Positions 46,171 to 55,416 of a DNA stretch of 64,000 bases are shown piece after piece. Source of the stretch: Zobellia barbeyronii (lineage in GTDB: Bacteria > Bacteroidota > Bacteroidia > Flavobacteriales > Flavobacteriaceae); assembly GCF_018603515.1 (NCBI RefSeq), contig NZ_JACATN010000001.1:186001-250000 (forward strand), read 5' to 3'. Below the pieces are notes generated by a model, which had not been told where the DNA came from, ran no database searches, and saw nothing but the letters and a program-made list of their open reading frames with translations. The first letter of the stretch is position 1, and each line of letters starts with the position of its first letter. Position numbers and translations under genes: made by a program.

Positions 46171-47091
46171 ATGAACGTACAAGATTTTACATACCTATTA
46201 CAGCACCCAGACAAAGTGGTCTCTCCAATTCAGACCAAACAACTGGAAGATGTGCTAGAAGAGTATCCGTACTTTCAGGCGGCACGTGCATTGCAACTAA
46301 AGGGACTTAAAAATCTAAATAGTTTTAAATACAATAATGCATTAAAAGTTACCGCAGCCTATACCACTGATCGGGATGTCCTTTTTGATTTTATTACTTC
46401 GGAAGAATTTTTACAGAATACCATTGCCGATAAAATATCTGGTAAGACGATAGCTTTGGTCGAAACCGAAATAATTTCGGAAGAAGTTGAAAATACTACA
46501 AATGGTGATAGCTCAACAGAAATTCCAATACCCCTCACCCCTGCCGATGCAGACAAACTTTTAGACCCACAACTCTTTAGATCCAAAGACCCTAAGGTCG
46601 ATGAAGAAATTGCGGAAGCAAAAAGAAAAGCTTCAGAAAATTTAGAATTGGGAGAACCCCTACCCTTCACCAAACGAGAAAAATATTCGTTTGCAGAATG
46701 GCTGCAACTCACCACGTTCAAATCGGTTAAGAGAGATGATGCCAAAACACCAACAACGAAACCTGTTGAAGAAGAGCCCGAGGCAATCGCATTTCCTTTA
46801 GAAGAAGAGATTTTAAAGAGAAAAAAGTTTGACCTTATTGACAAATTCATTGCAGATAATCCAAAAATTAATCCGAATAAAGACGTTCAAAAAGTTGTGA
46901 TTGAAACTTCTGTCACCCTTGATAAGAAAGAGCTGATGACAGAAACTTTGGCCAAGGTTTATCTAGAACAGAAAAAGTATAAAAAAGCGATTCAATCTTA
47001 TAAAATTTTAAGTTTGAAATATCCGGAAAAAAGTGGTTTCTTTGCAGACCGAATAAAAGCGGTAGAGAAGTTACAACAAGATAATAAGTAA
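46171..47091 (+). CDS. TPR-like protein of the lptE-secG locus
   Basis: 306 residues, no signal peptide or membrane segment. The N-terminal ~85 residues form a predicted helical domain (YLLQHPDKVVSPIQTKQLEDVLEEYPYFQAARALQLKGLKNL); the middle (about 90-215) is low-complexity and acidic/proline-rich; the C-terminus has one or two TPR-like helices (MTETLAKVYLEQKKYKKAIQSYKILSLKYPEKSGFFADRIKAVEKLQ). I do not recognise a named family beyond 'tetratricopeptide'. Position between lptE and secG suggests a cytoplasmic role related to the envelope, which is inference from neighbourhood only. It ends 7 nt before secG. Confidence 0.8.
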   Translation: MNVQDFTYLLQHPDKVVSPIQTKQLEDVLEEYPYFQAARALQLKGLKNLNSFKYNNALKVTAAYTTDRDVLFDFITSEEFLQNTIADKISGKTIALVETEIISEEVENTTNGDSSTEIPIPLTPADADKLLDPQLFRSKDPKVDEEIAEAKRKASENLELGEPLPFTKREKYSFAEWLQLTTFKSVKRDDAKTPTTKPVEEEPEAIAFPLEEEILKRKKFDLIDKFIADNPKINPNKDVQKVVIETSVTLDKKELMTETLAKVYLEQKKYKKAIQSYKILSLKYPEKSGFFADRIKAVEKLQQDNK

Positions 47092-47098
47092 AGTAGTT

Positions 47099-47455
47099 AT
47101 GAGTACGTTTACAATATTTTTAATCCTCATTGTTATAGTCTGCTTTTTGCTAATCCTAGTCATCATGGTGCAAAACCCTAAAGGTGGCGGGTTATCGTCC
47201 TCTTTTGGTGGCGGTGGCAGTCAAATCGTAGGTGGTGTAAAAAAGACAGGAGATTTCCTAGACAAAAGTACTTGGACATTATCCATACTACTAGTAGTTC
47301 TTATATTGGCATCTAACGTTGCCCTTAAAGGAAACTTTAGCGACACCGATTCAAAACTGTTAAACGGAGACGGCATTGAGACCGTTGTTCCGGAAACAGT
47401 TCCAGAAGCTTTGCCAGAACAGGCACCTGCTCCGGTAAGTACGCCTGCCGAATAG
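47099..47455 (+). CDS. secG: Preprotein translocase subunit SecG
   Basis: 118 residues with two membrane helices (about 3-22 and 56-76) joined by the conserved cytoplasmic loop VQNPKGGGLSSSFGGGGSQIVGGVKKTGDFLDKSTW. The C-terminal ~40 residues extend past the usual SecG and are acidic and Pro/Ala-rich, typical for the phylum. SecG assists SecYEG-mediated export. It is followed by a strong terminator at 47482, so groES has its own promoter. Confidence 0.93.
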   Translation: MSTFTIFLILIVIVCFLLILVIMVQNPKGGGLSSSFGGGGSQIVGGVKKTGDFLDKSTWTLSILLVVLILASNVALKGNFSDTDSKLLNGDGIETVVPETVPEALPEQAPAPVSTPAE

Positions 47456-47481
47456 CTTATAAATTCCAAACATAACATACA

Positions 47482-47515
47482 AAAAATGCCAGCTTAGTGA
47501 CAAGCTGGCATTTTT
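47482..47515 (+). terminator. Terminator after secG
   Basis: Perfect 14-bp stem AAAAATGCCAGCTT/AAGCTGGCATTTTT with a 6-nt loop and terminal Ts. The A/T arms make it likely to work for both strands. It isolates groESL from the upstream operon. Confidence 0.9.
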
Positions 47516-47544
47516 GGTTTAACAATGTGTCAGTTTTCATGTAA

Positions 47545-47560
47545 TGGCATAATTTCTGCC
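47545..47560 (+). promoter_or_regulatory. Possible sigma-54 promoter upstream of groES
   Basis: TGGCATAATTTCTGCC resembles the -24/-12 consensus TGGCACRNNNNTTGCW: TGGCA and R7 match, GG and GC are 10 nt apart, and TGC matches in the -12 box; positions 6, 12 and 16 differ. The start codon is 46 nt downstream. A competing reading is a weak primary-sigma element TAATTTTT-like at 47579 (TAATTTTT, one base off TAnnTTTG). No CIRCE repeat is present. Confidence 0.4.
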
Positions 47561-47605
47561 CATTAGGATTCAAGAATATAATTTTTCAAACTAAAAACTA
47601 AAAAT

Positions 47606-47884
47606 ATGGCAAAAGTGAACATTAAACCATTAGCAGATAGGGTTCTTATCGAGCCTATGGCTGCTGAGACTAAAACAGCATCAGGTCTTTACATTCCAGA
47701 TACTGCCAAAGAGAAACCTCAACAAGGTAAAATTGTTGCAGTTGGACCTGGCACTAAGGATGAAAAGGTGACAGTTAAAGTTGGTGATACTGTTTTATAT
47801 GGTAAATACGCAGGCACTGAGCTTAAGCTTGAAGGCGTAGATTATTTAATGATGCGTGAAAGTGACGTTTTAGCTATCATATAG
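47606..47884 (+). CDS. groES: Co-chaperonin GroES
   Basis: 92 residues with the full family pattern: [11 protein letters not shown] at the start, the mobile loop [23 protein letters not shown], and [21 protein letters not shown](V)[14 protein letters not shown] at the end. The heptameric lid of the GroEL folding chamber. It stands 102 nt upstream of groEL, a gap that contains a small hairpin (TCTCAC/GTGAGA at 47949-47964) but no terminator. Confidence 0.98.
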   Translation: MAKVNIKPLADRVLIEPMAAETKTASGLYIPDTAKEKPQQGKIVAVGPGTKDEKVTVKVGDTVLYGKYAGTELKLEGVDYLMMRESDVLAII

Positions 47885-47962
47885 TTTCTTTCACATTCTA
47901 GCAACCACTAGAGTTCTTAAAGAAATAGATAAGATTAATTTAAAATACTCTCACTTAGGTGA

Positions 47963-49618
<1,656 letters not shown>

Positions 49619-49665
49619 TCCGTAGCACGGATAAGCAATTATTAGCTTGGTTGTGCTAACAACTT

Positions 49666-49701
49666 AAAAACCGCTCTTGTAAATTCAAGAGCGGTTTTTT
49701 T
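49666..49701 (+). terminator. Terminator after groEL
   Basis: 14-bp stem AAAAACCGCTCTTG/CAAGAGCGGTTTTT with a 6-nt loop, ending in Ts. Confidence 0.92.
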
Positions 49702-49716
49702 ATGTACATATATCAA

Positions 49717-49750
49717 ACAAAAAAACCATCCTTTTTTAAGAGATGGTTTT
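49717..49750 (-). terminator. Terminator of the small basic-peptide gene
   Basis: On the minus strand, AAAACCATC pairs with GATGGTTTT around an 11-nt loop, followed by a run of Ts (49719-49725 read as A on the plus strand). It lies 35 nt after the stop of the 32-codon frame and supports that frame being transcribed. A second small hairpin AAACCC/GGGTTT sits at 49765-49780. Confidence 0.75.
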
Positions 49751-49785
49751 CCTGTCCGATGTCTAAACCCTATCGGGTTTACTGA

Positions 49786-49884
49786 CTACTTCTTTTTAGG
49801 AGCAGCTTTCGGAGCGGCCTTTTTACCAGCTTTAGCTGATAACGGCTTAACAGATGATTTACCTGCGTTTTTTGCTTGTGCCAT
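49786..49884 (-). CDS. Small basic Lys/Ala-rich peptide
   Basis: A 32-codon frame starting ATG at 49884: begins MAQAKNAGKSSVKPLSAK and ends in a K-A-P-rich tail (KAAPKAAPKKK). Eleven of 32 residues are Lys and nine are Ala, with no acidic residue at all. It has a downstream rho-independent terminator on its own strand and lies between groEL and the HMA-domain gene. The composition resembles histone-H1-like or ribosome/DNA-associated tails, including the C-terminal tail of TopA in this window. I do not recognise a family; function is unknown. Confidence 0.6.
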   Translation of the reverse strand: MAQAKNAGKSSVKPLSAKAGKKAAPKAAPKKK

Positions 49885-50031
49885 AATTTCTAGTATTAAA
49901 TAAAACTAATCTAAGATATATCACTTTTTGATTCGTTATATTTTCTTTGGCTAAAAATTAACTAAAATATTTCAAGGCACTTTGACTCAATTAGAATCAG
50001 CTTTAATGCTCAAATTAATAGCTACCTAATC

Positions 50032-50388
50032 TTAATGATTAGCGCCATCATCTGAATTATCCTCTCTATATCTACAGCAAGGATGAACACTCTCATATGC
50101 TTCTTCTGTTGCTTTCAATTCTTTGGTATCGTGACCAACAGCAACAATGGCAGTTTTGATTTTCATTGCGTCTGTTTTTCGTTCATCCATGATTACAGCT
50201 AATTGATGTGTTGGAATATCCCAAGCAGCATATTTTACACCTTTTACATTAAGCGCAGCCTTCTCTATACGCTCTTTACACATAGCACATTTACCATCAA
50301 CATCAAAAGTCATTTTCTTGTTCTTTTCCTGAGCAAACGTTACTAAGGAAATTAAGGTCATTGCAATTGATAAAATTGTAGTTTTCAT
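50032..50388 (-). CDS. Secreted heavy-metal-associated (HMA) domain protein
   Basis: 118 residues: signal peptide about 1-19 (ending TFAQ) and one ferredoxin-like HMA domain (MTFDVDGKCAMCKERIEKAALNVKGVKYAAWDIPTHQLAVIM) with the metal-binding CxxC at Cys34 and Cys37. A C-terminal extension holds a vicinal pair HPCC (Cys104-Cys105) and ends His-rich. It is the second gene of a unit with the TonB-dependent receptor, 24 nt downstream of it. Likely a periplasmic copper (or other soft metal) carrier; metal identity is inference. Confidence 0.9.
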   Translation of the reverse strand: MKTTILSIAMTLISLVTFAQEKNKKMTFDVDGKCAMCKERIEKAALNVKGVKYAAWDIPTHQLAVIMDERKTDAMKIKTAIVAVGHDTKELKATEEAYESVHPCCRYREDNSDDGANH

Positions 50389-50412
50389 ATAGCTTATTAT
50401 TTGTTATCGTTA

Positions 50413-52680
50413 TTAAATTTTAATTCTAAAACCTCCATAGAACATTCTACCCATGATAGGCGCATATATTATTGTCGTATCAAAATTAGGGCCAAAAGGA
50501 TTATCAGCTCCTAAAACTGGATTATCCTGCTGCACACCTGCTAAGTTCTCCCCTCCTACATAAACCTCAAACGTATTAGAGAACACTTTTGTTATCTGGC
50601 CGCTCATATGATTATAAGGAGATGAATAGGCTGCCAATTGATATGCTACAGGATTTGAACTTGTATCCGGTAATCGCTTTTTACCTAAGCTGTGTAACGT
50701 ATAATCAAACTTCCACTGAGCACCGTTTTCTTTTGCTTTTGTCTTGTAACCCAAGTTAGCAAAAAATAAATTCTGCGCCTGTAACGGCTTCTGTAGATTA
50801 CCGCTTTTATAATCAGTAGAAACATCATAGTATTTATAAGCCGTACGCAAATCAAGGCCAGGCAAAAGTTCATAATCAACCTCTACTTGAAAACTATCAG
50901 CTCTACTTTCTCCATCTAAATTATAAAATGACACTTCTTGCGGAGTTTCCCAATCTACAACAATCTGATTTTTAAAATCAGTAATGTAGTAATCCAAAGT
51001 TATACTCCCTTTTCTATTTAAAAAATTAAAGCCTTGCAAAAAACTAACCCCATAGTTCCAAGCGTCCTCTGGATCCAAACCATACACTTCTCCCCCTGAA
51101 TTTAAAATTTTGATTTCTCTAGAAGATGCAAACAACTGCTGGTTCTCCGCAAAAATATTGGCTGCTCGTTTTCCGCGTCCAAAAGAACCTCGCAAACTAC
51201 CTTTTTCCCAAGGAGTATAACGTATGTGAAATCTAGGCGTTACGAACGTACCTAATCTATTATGATTATCTACGCGAAGCCCCGCCGTTAAGCTCACCTT
51301 CTCCAAGTTCTCATAACTGTATTCAACAAACGCCCCAACAGACCTATCCTCTCTTGAATAATCTGTTTTATTCACCAACTCATCATACCCATCATAGGCA
51401 AATGTAAGTCCGGTTTTAAACTTGTTTCGGGTATCACCAATAATAGAGCTAAAAAGTAAGTTCGTATAAATGCTTTCATGGTTAATGTCATACGTTTTAA
51501 TCCCAAAATACGAATCCTGCTTATGCAAGCTATACGCAGTTTGAAAGCCAAAACTTTGGAACGGCATTTCTGGAAAAACGTAACCTAATTTTAAAGAAGT
51601 ATCAAAGCGGCGCGTATTAATTTCACCACCCCACACTTCGTCTTCGCTCAGTGTTGGGGTTTCTGCTTTATTATCTACTCTATCCGTTTCTGGATTAAAA
51701 TTGGTCTGCCCTACTTGCTTCTCATCATTCAAAAACCGAACATTAAAAAAACTCACCCAGCCACTTTCAGCATCTTGGTACTGCCAACGGTTCATTACAT
51801 TAAGTTGATTAGCCAAAGGAGCATCAAGAAATCCGTCTCCATTATCATCTTCTTTTTGGGTTCTTTTATTCCCATGAACGTAAAGACCCGTGCTCCACTT
51901 ATCCGTCAACTTTTTATTGAAGTGGGTATTAAGTTCATAGCGCCCATTTTCATTACCATATGCATTTATGAAAACAGCGTTATCCGTAAGCGGTTTAACC
52001 AACTCGGTATTTATCTGCCCAGAAATACTCTCATACCCGTTAACCACACTACCAGCACCTTTGGTTATCTGAATACTTTCAATCCAAGTTCCGGGAGTAA
52101 AAGTTAGACCATATGCCTGTGAAGCACCACGAACCATAGGAATATTCTCTTGAGTGATTAGCAAATACGGACTGGTCAACCCTAGCATCTGAATCTGTTT
52201 TGTACCCGTTAACCCATCCGAAAGATTTACATCTATTGCAGGATTGGTTTCAAAACTTTCTGCCAAATTACAACAGGCTGCCTTCAACAACTCTGCACTA
52301 TTTACAGTAACCACATTTTGCGGGCTGAAATACGTTTTCTGTATATCATCTCGCTCTTGCTGCACCACTACCTCATCTAATTCGTTTGAAGGATTTAGCT
52401 TTACACGAACACTTTTAGGCTTATCCACAGTTAATGTATCGGACTCATACCCCACATAACTGACAATTAATTTATTATATTCCTTTTTAAAGGGAATGGA
52501 GAATTTCCCATCCATATCAGACACGACTCCTATCTGCGAGTCCAACCAATACACATTGGCTCCTGCAATCCCCATTTTACTGGAATCGCCTTCTTCCAAG
52601 ACAATTCCCTCTACCTTCTCTTGCGAAAATGACAGTAACGGTAGCACTACAGAAATAAGTACTATTATATATTTATTCAT
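50413..52680 (-). CDS. TonB-dependent outer-membrane receptor
   Basis: 755 residues from ATG 52680: signal peptide (MNKYIIVLISVVLPLLSFSQ), carboxypeptidase-D-like regulatory domain (VEGIVLEEGDSSKMGIAGANVYWLDSQIGVVSDMDGKFSIPF), plug domain (VVTVNSAELLKAACCNLAESFETNPAIDV ... ITKGAGSVVNGYESISGQINTEL) and a ~22-strand barrel ending in GRMFYGGFRIKI. No SusD partner is present, so a metal chelate, siderophore or haem-like substrate is more likely than a glycan. A vicinal Cys136-Cys137 pair sits in the plug. Neighbours (HMA protein, HYC_CC_PP protein) point to copper or another metal. Confidence 0.93.
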   Translation of the reverse strand: MNKYIIVLISVVLPLLSFSQEKVEGIVLEEGDSSKMGIAGANVYWLDSQIGVVSDMDGKFSIPFKKEYNKLIVSYVGYESDTLTVDKPKSVRVKLNPSNELDEVVVQQERDDIQKTYFSPQNVVTVNSAELLKAACCNLAESFETNPAIDVNLSDGLTGTKQIQMLGLTSPYLLITQENIPMVRGASQAYGLTFTPGTWIESIQITKGAGSVVNGYESISGQINTELVKPLTDNAVFINAYGNENGRYELNTHFNKKLTDKWSTGLYVHGNKRTQKEDDNGDGFLDAPLANQLNVMNRWQYQDAESGWVSFFNVRFLNDEKQVGQTNFNPETDRVDNKAETPTLSEDEVWGGEINTRRFDTSLKLGYVFPEMPFQSFGFQTAYSLHKQDSYFGIKTYDINHESIYTNLLFSSIIGDTRNKFKTGLTFAYDGYDELVNKTDYSREDRSVGAFVEYSYENLEKVSLTAGLRVDNHNRLGTFVTPRFHIRYTPWEKGSLRGSFGRGKRAANIFAENQQLFASSREIKILNSGGEVYGLDPEDAWNYGVSFLQGFNFLNRKGSITLDYYITDFKNQIVVDWETPQEVSFYNLDGESRADSFQVEVDYELLPGLDLRTAYKYYDVSTDYKSGNLQKPLQAQNLFFANLGYKTKAKENGAQWKFDYTLHSLGKKRLPDTSSNPVAYQLAAYSSPYNHMSGQITKVFSNTFEVYVGGENLAGVQQDNPVLGADNPFGPNFDTTIIYAPIMGRMFYGGFRIKI

Positions 52681-52848
52681 TTTTTGATGAAATATTTTTT
52701 TCAATTAACTTTTATTCATCGGTAATCCAAAAACTGAAAACCGAAAACACAAAGTAGAAATTGTTATACCTATTACCATATAACTGCTGCAATAGGCCTT
52801 ATTAAACAAGGAACTACTTTATGAAAAACTATAAGAAATTGAAAAAAA

Positions 52849-53262
52849 TCAAATCAAAAAAACAGCATCCAGAAGTTGGATGTCTTTGACAATTTTAGGA
52901 GGTAGATAATGAGTGTAATCAGAGTTTTTCTGAACCACGGGCTCAAACAAACCAATAAAAGAATAAACGTAGGCAGCAAAGAAAATCTCTTGATCTAAAT
53001 CAAAATCATTTGTGGATGGCTTAACATCTTCTTGCCCTTTTTTAGCAATCACCTCACTATTACAACAAGACATTTTTTCAACTGTGGATTCTATTTCCTC
53101 ATCCAAAGTCATGCTCATACCGCAATCTTGAGCTTCACCAAAAAAAGCTACATCTACCAAATGCCCCATACAATAGTGCTTCTCTACTTTCCAAGAGGTA
53201 GTAGTTGTCAAAAGCAATACAGCCATAACAAGAGAAACTATTCTATGTAACACATCTTTCAT
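52849..53262 (-). CDS. HYC_CC_PP-type small exported protein
   Basis: 137 residues: N-terminal membrane/signal segment (about 8-24, VSLVMAVLLLTTTTSW), then the pattern that names the family: H-Y-C (KHYCMGHL, Cys31), an isolated Cys47, a CC pair (MSCCNSE, Cys66-Cys67) and a C-terminal Pro-Pro (HYLPPKIVKDIQLLDAVFLI). Members occur beside TonB-dependent receptors and metal-binding proteins in flavobacteria. Conserved His/Cys suggest metal binding. It precedes the TonB receptor on the same strand, 168 nt upstream. Confidence 0.85.
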   Translation of the reverse strand: MKDVLHRIVSLVMAVLLLTTTTSWKVEKHYCMGHLVDVAFFGEAQDCGMSMTLDEEIESTVEKMSCCNSEVIAKKGQEDVKPSTNDFDLDQEIFFAAYVYSFIGLFEPVVQKNSDYTHYLPPKIVKDIQLLDAVFLI

Positions 53263-53600
53263 TGCTGCAAAATTACATATTAATTTTTCAATCCACTAGG
53301 CTCTAAAATACCAACATTGCTAAAACGCTATAAATGATAGACAAATTGTTCATTTTTAACATCACCTTAATAATTCATTCCAAAATTGTGGCTGATAATT
53401 CAACCCATAATAACAGTAATTCATAAAAATCATCACTAAAACCGAATAACTTCCAACTCCTTATTTACAGGCAAACCGGTAATTTTAACTTTTTTTTTAG
53501 CCTTTCACATACTTATCAGTCGGTTTTTGAGTTATGACATGACGGATTAAACTTACAACACATCCGATTCACTAACCACGTTGAACTTAAATTTTTAGTA
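53263..53600. other. Divergent intergenic region
   Basis: 338 nt between the HYC_CC_PP gene and the plus-strand lipoprotein gene. On the minus strand TAATTTTG at 53268-53275 matches TAnnTTTG but lies only 6 nt from the start codon, implying either a leaderless message or coincidence. I see no plus-strand TAnnTTTG, hairpin or ORF. Confidence 0.4.
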
Positions 53601-54689
53601 ATGAAAAAAAATATTAGAACAGTAGTAAAATCGGGATTTGCAATATTTGCTCTAGCCTTTATGGTATCTAGTTGTAGTAGCGACGATGGCTCTGCGTTTG
53701 ACACACCCATAGACGATGAACAAGATAACCCAGATGGCCCAACAATAGCCACATTAGTCATTAATGAAACTGACCCTTCTGGTGATATTATAGTTGCCAC
53801 AGCCTCTGGTGAAGTAAACACAACAGTACCAGGGCGTATTATATATACATCTGAATCAAATCAAAAAAGATTATATATTACCCAAAACGTATCCGGTGGT
53901 GGCGAAATGCCATTTAACAACTTTAACATTGAAGGCAAAGACCTTACAAAAGCACTTAAAGGTGATGGTTCGGTTGATTTAGACGGAGATTCACAAAAAG
54001 CTATTGATTTTACTTTTGAACTTCCTGTTCCTGATATTGATAACGGTGAGATTGTTTACCATTTTTGGACAACAACTGGAAAAGGAGATTTTAGAGATGC
54101 TAACAAAAGAAAAGCTTTAGGTGTAGGTACTATTACTGTTACAGTAGGTAACGGAACAAACCCCGCAGCCGAAGTTCACTCTTTTACAGACGTTAAATTA
54201 TTTGCGCCAGATGTTAATGGTACCAGTAAGACGTTTTACTCTCTTTTAAACGATCTGGAATATTTAGTATATGACCCAGAAAACACATTAGACCAAGCGG
54301 AATACAGAGCATTTTGGGATTTTGGATATTACTACGTCAACAACGGAGCCTATTTTGCTTCTGCAAATTCCTATGATGACTCTTTTGGCTTTCCTGTAAA
54401 AGGCCTACAAGCTGAAGAAAATGAGGAAAATGCTGACACTGAAACCCTTAATGAAGCTTATTTCCAACTATCCACTACAACTAGCACAATGTTTGACGGA
54501 ATTACATTATCTAGCGAACTAGACTTCGTGACAAAATCAACTTTTCAAAAATCAGGCGTATTGGCCGTTGGCGACGTTATTGAAATTGTAGATAACTATG
54601 GTAAAAAAGGTCTTATTAAGATTAAAGAGATAAAAGGCACTTACAACAATGCTGACTACATTGCTTTTGATGTAAAAATACAGCCTTAA
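53601..54689 (+). CDS. Lipoprotein of unknown function
   Basis: 362 residues with lipobox VSSC (Cys25) followed by SSDDGSAFDTPIDDEQDNPDGP, an acidic linker typical of surface-exposed flavobacterial lipoproteins. The rest is beta-rich and contains two roughly similar halves: about 45-165 (VINETDPSGDIIVATASGEVNTTVPGRIIYTSE; HFWTTTGKGDFRDANKRKALGVGTITV) and 190-362 (FYSLLNDLEYLVYDPENTL...YYYVNNGAYFASANSYDDSFGF; ending GLIKIKEIKGTYNNADYIAFDVKIQP). I recognise no family. Transcribed alone, with its own terminator. Confidence 0.8.
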   Translation: MKKNIRTVVKSGFAIFALAFMVSSCSSDDGSAFDTPIDDEQDNPDGPTIATLVINETDPSGDIIVATASGEVNTTVPGRIIYTSESNQKRLYITQNVSGGGEMPFNNFNIEGKDLTKALKGDGSVDLDGDSQKAIDFTFELPVPDIDNGEIVYHFWTTTGKGDFRDANKRKALGVGTITVTVGNGTNPAAEVHSFTDVKLFAPDVNGTSKTFYSLLNDLEYLVYDPENTLDQAEYRAFWDFGYYYVNNGAYFASANSYDDSFGFPVKGLQAEENEENADTETLNEAYFQLSTTTSTMFDGITLSSELDFVTKSTFQKSGVLAVGDVIEIVDNYGKKGLIKIKEIKGTYNNADYIAFDVKIQP

Positions 54690-54713
54690 TAATCACTATA
54701 CAATAAACTATTG

Positions 54714-54748
54714 AAAAGGGATGTCGTTAATTCGGCATCCCTTTTTTT
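54714..54748 (+). terminator. Terminator after the lipoprotein gene
   Basis: Stem AAAGGGATGTCG/CGGCATCCCTTT (one wobble), 6-nt loop and seven Ts. Confidence 0.88.
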
Positions 54749-54761
54749 GTTTTTAAAAACT

Positions 54762-54769
54762 TATTTTTG
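54762..54769 (+). promoter_or_regulatory. -7 element before the GAF-domain gene
   Basis: TATTTTTG matches TAnnTTTG, 15 nt before the start codon, giving a very short leader. No -33 TTG at the right distance. Confidence 0.45.
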
Positions 54770-54783
54770 CATAAAAAATTAGC

Positions 54784-55242
54784 ATGTTTAACGAATTACG
54801 AACACAATCCGCAGCTATACTCCACTCTACTGAATTAACCGTAGATGAGCGCCTGCAGCATCTTTGCGAACTTCTTAAAGAAACCGTACCTCATTATGAC
54901 TGGGTAGGATTCTATTTTAAAAACGGGAACAAAGAAGAACTAAAACTAGGCCCATATGCTGGCACCCCTACTGACCACACTATCATACCTTTTGGAAAAG
55001 GAATCTGCGGACAAGTAGCTGTTTCTAATCAAAATTTTGTAGTGCCAGATGTACAGGCTCAAGACAATTATATTGCCTGTAGCATTACGGTTAAAGCAGA
55101 AATTGTAATTCCTTTATTTATAGATGGGGAGAATGTTGGTCAGATTGATATTGACTCAAATACTCCTGACCCGTTCACTGAAGAAGATGAGCGCTTTTTA
55201 GAGTTTGTAAATGCTGAAGTTGCCAAAATTTACACTTTTTAA
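54784..55242 (+). CDS. GAF-domain protein, free methionine-R-sulfoxide reductase-like
   Basis: 152 residues forming one GAF domain of the fRMsr (MsrC/YebR) group, which reduces free Met-R-SO. The motif GKGICGQVAVSNQNFVVPDVQAQDNYIACSITVKAEIVIPL contains Cys75 and Cys99, matching E. coli Cys94 and Cys118 with the same 24-residue spacing. The third family cysteine (E. coli Cys84) is replaced by His65 here. A reductase role is therefore likely but with a changed thiol set. Transcribed alone before purH. Confidence 0.84.
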   Translation: MFNELRTQSAAILHSTELTVDERLQHLCELLKETVPHYDWVGFYFKNGNKEELKLGPYAGTPTDHTIIPFGKGICGQVAVSNQNFVVPDVQAQDNYIACSITVKAEIVIPLFIDGENVGQIDIDSNTPDPFTEEDERFLEFVNAEVAKIYTF

Positions 55243-55372
55243 TATAACTTAAAAGACCTTTTTAGTTATCATAATGCCGTTTATCGATACTGCCCCGTGT
55301 TATTTGACCCAATCGGTTTAAAACTTTAGTAGTTTTGTTGATAACCTCGTGCATTTTTTCTTTCAAAAAAAG

Positions 55373-55380
55373 TACTTTTG
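55373..55380 (+). promoter_or_regulatory. -7 element before purH
   Basis: TACTTTTG matches TAnnTTTG, 36 nt before the purH start. A TTG at 55338 is too far to act as -33. No purine-riboswitch fold is recognisable in the leader. Confidence 0.5.
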
Positions 55381-55416
55381 CATGTCTTTAAAACTTAGTA
55401 ACTACATCCCATTAAA

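Noticed and set aside
46359-46850. 163-codon minus-strand frame opposite the TPR-like gene
   Set aside because: Ser-rich, no signal or domain, and fully covered by the plus-strand gene in a co-directional cluster.
47456-47605. CIRCE (HrcA) operator before groES
   Set aside because: No TTAGCACTC-N9-GAGTGCTAA-like repeat is present in this spacer.
55243-55416. Purine riboswitch before purH
   Set aside because: The spacer shows neither the conserved three-way-junction core nor a terminator.
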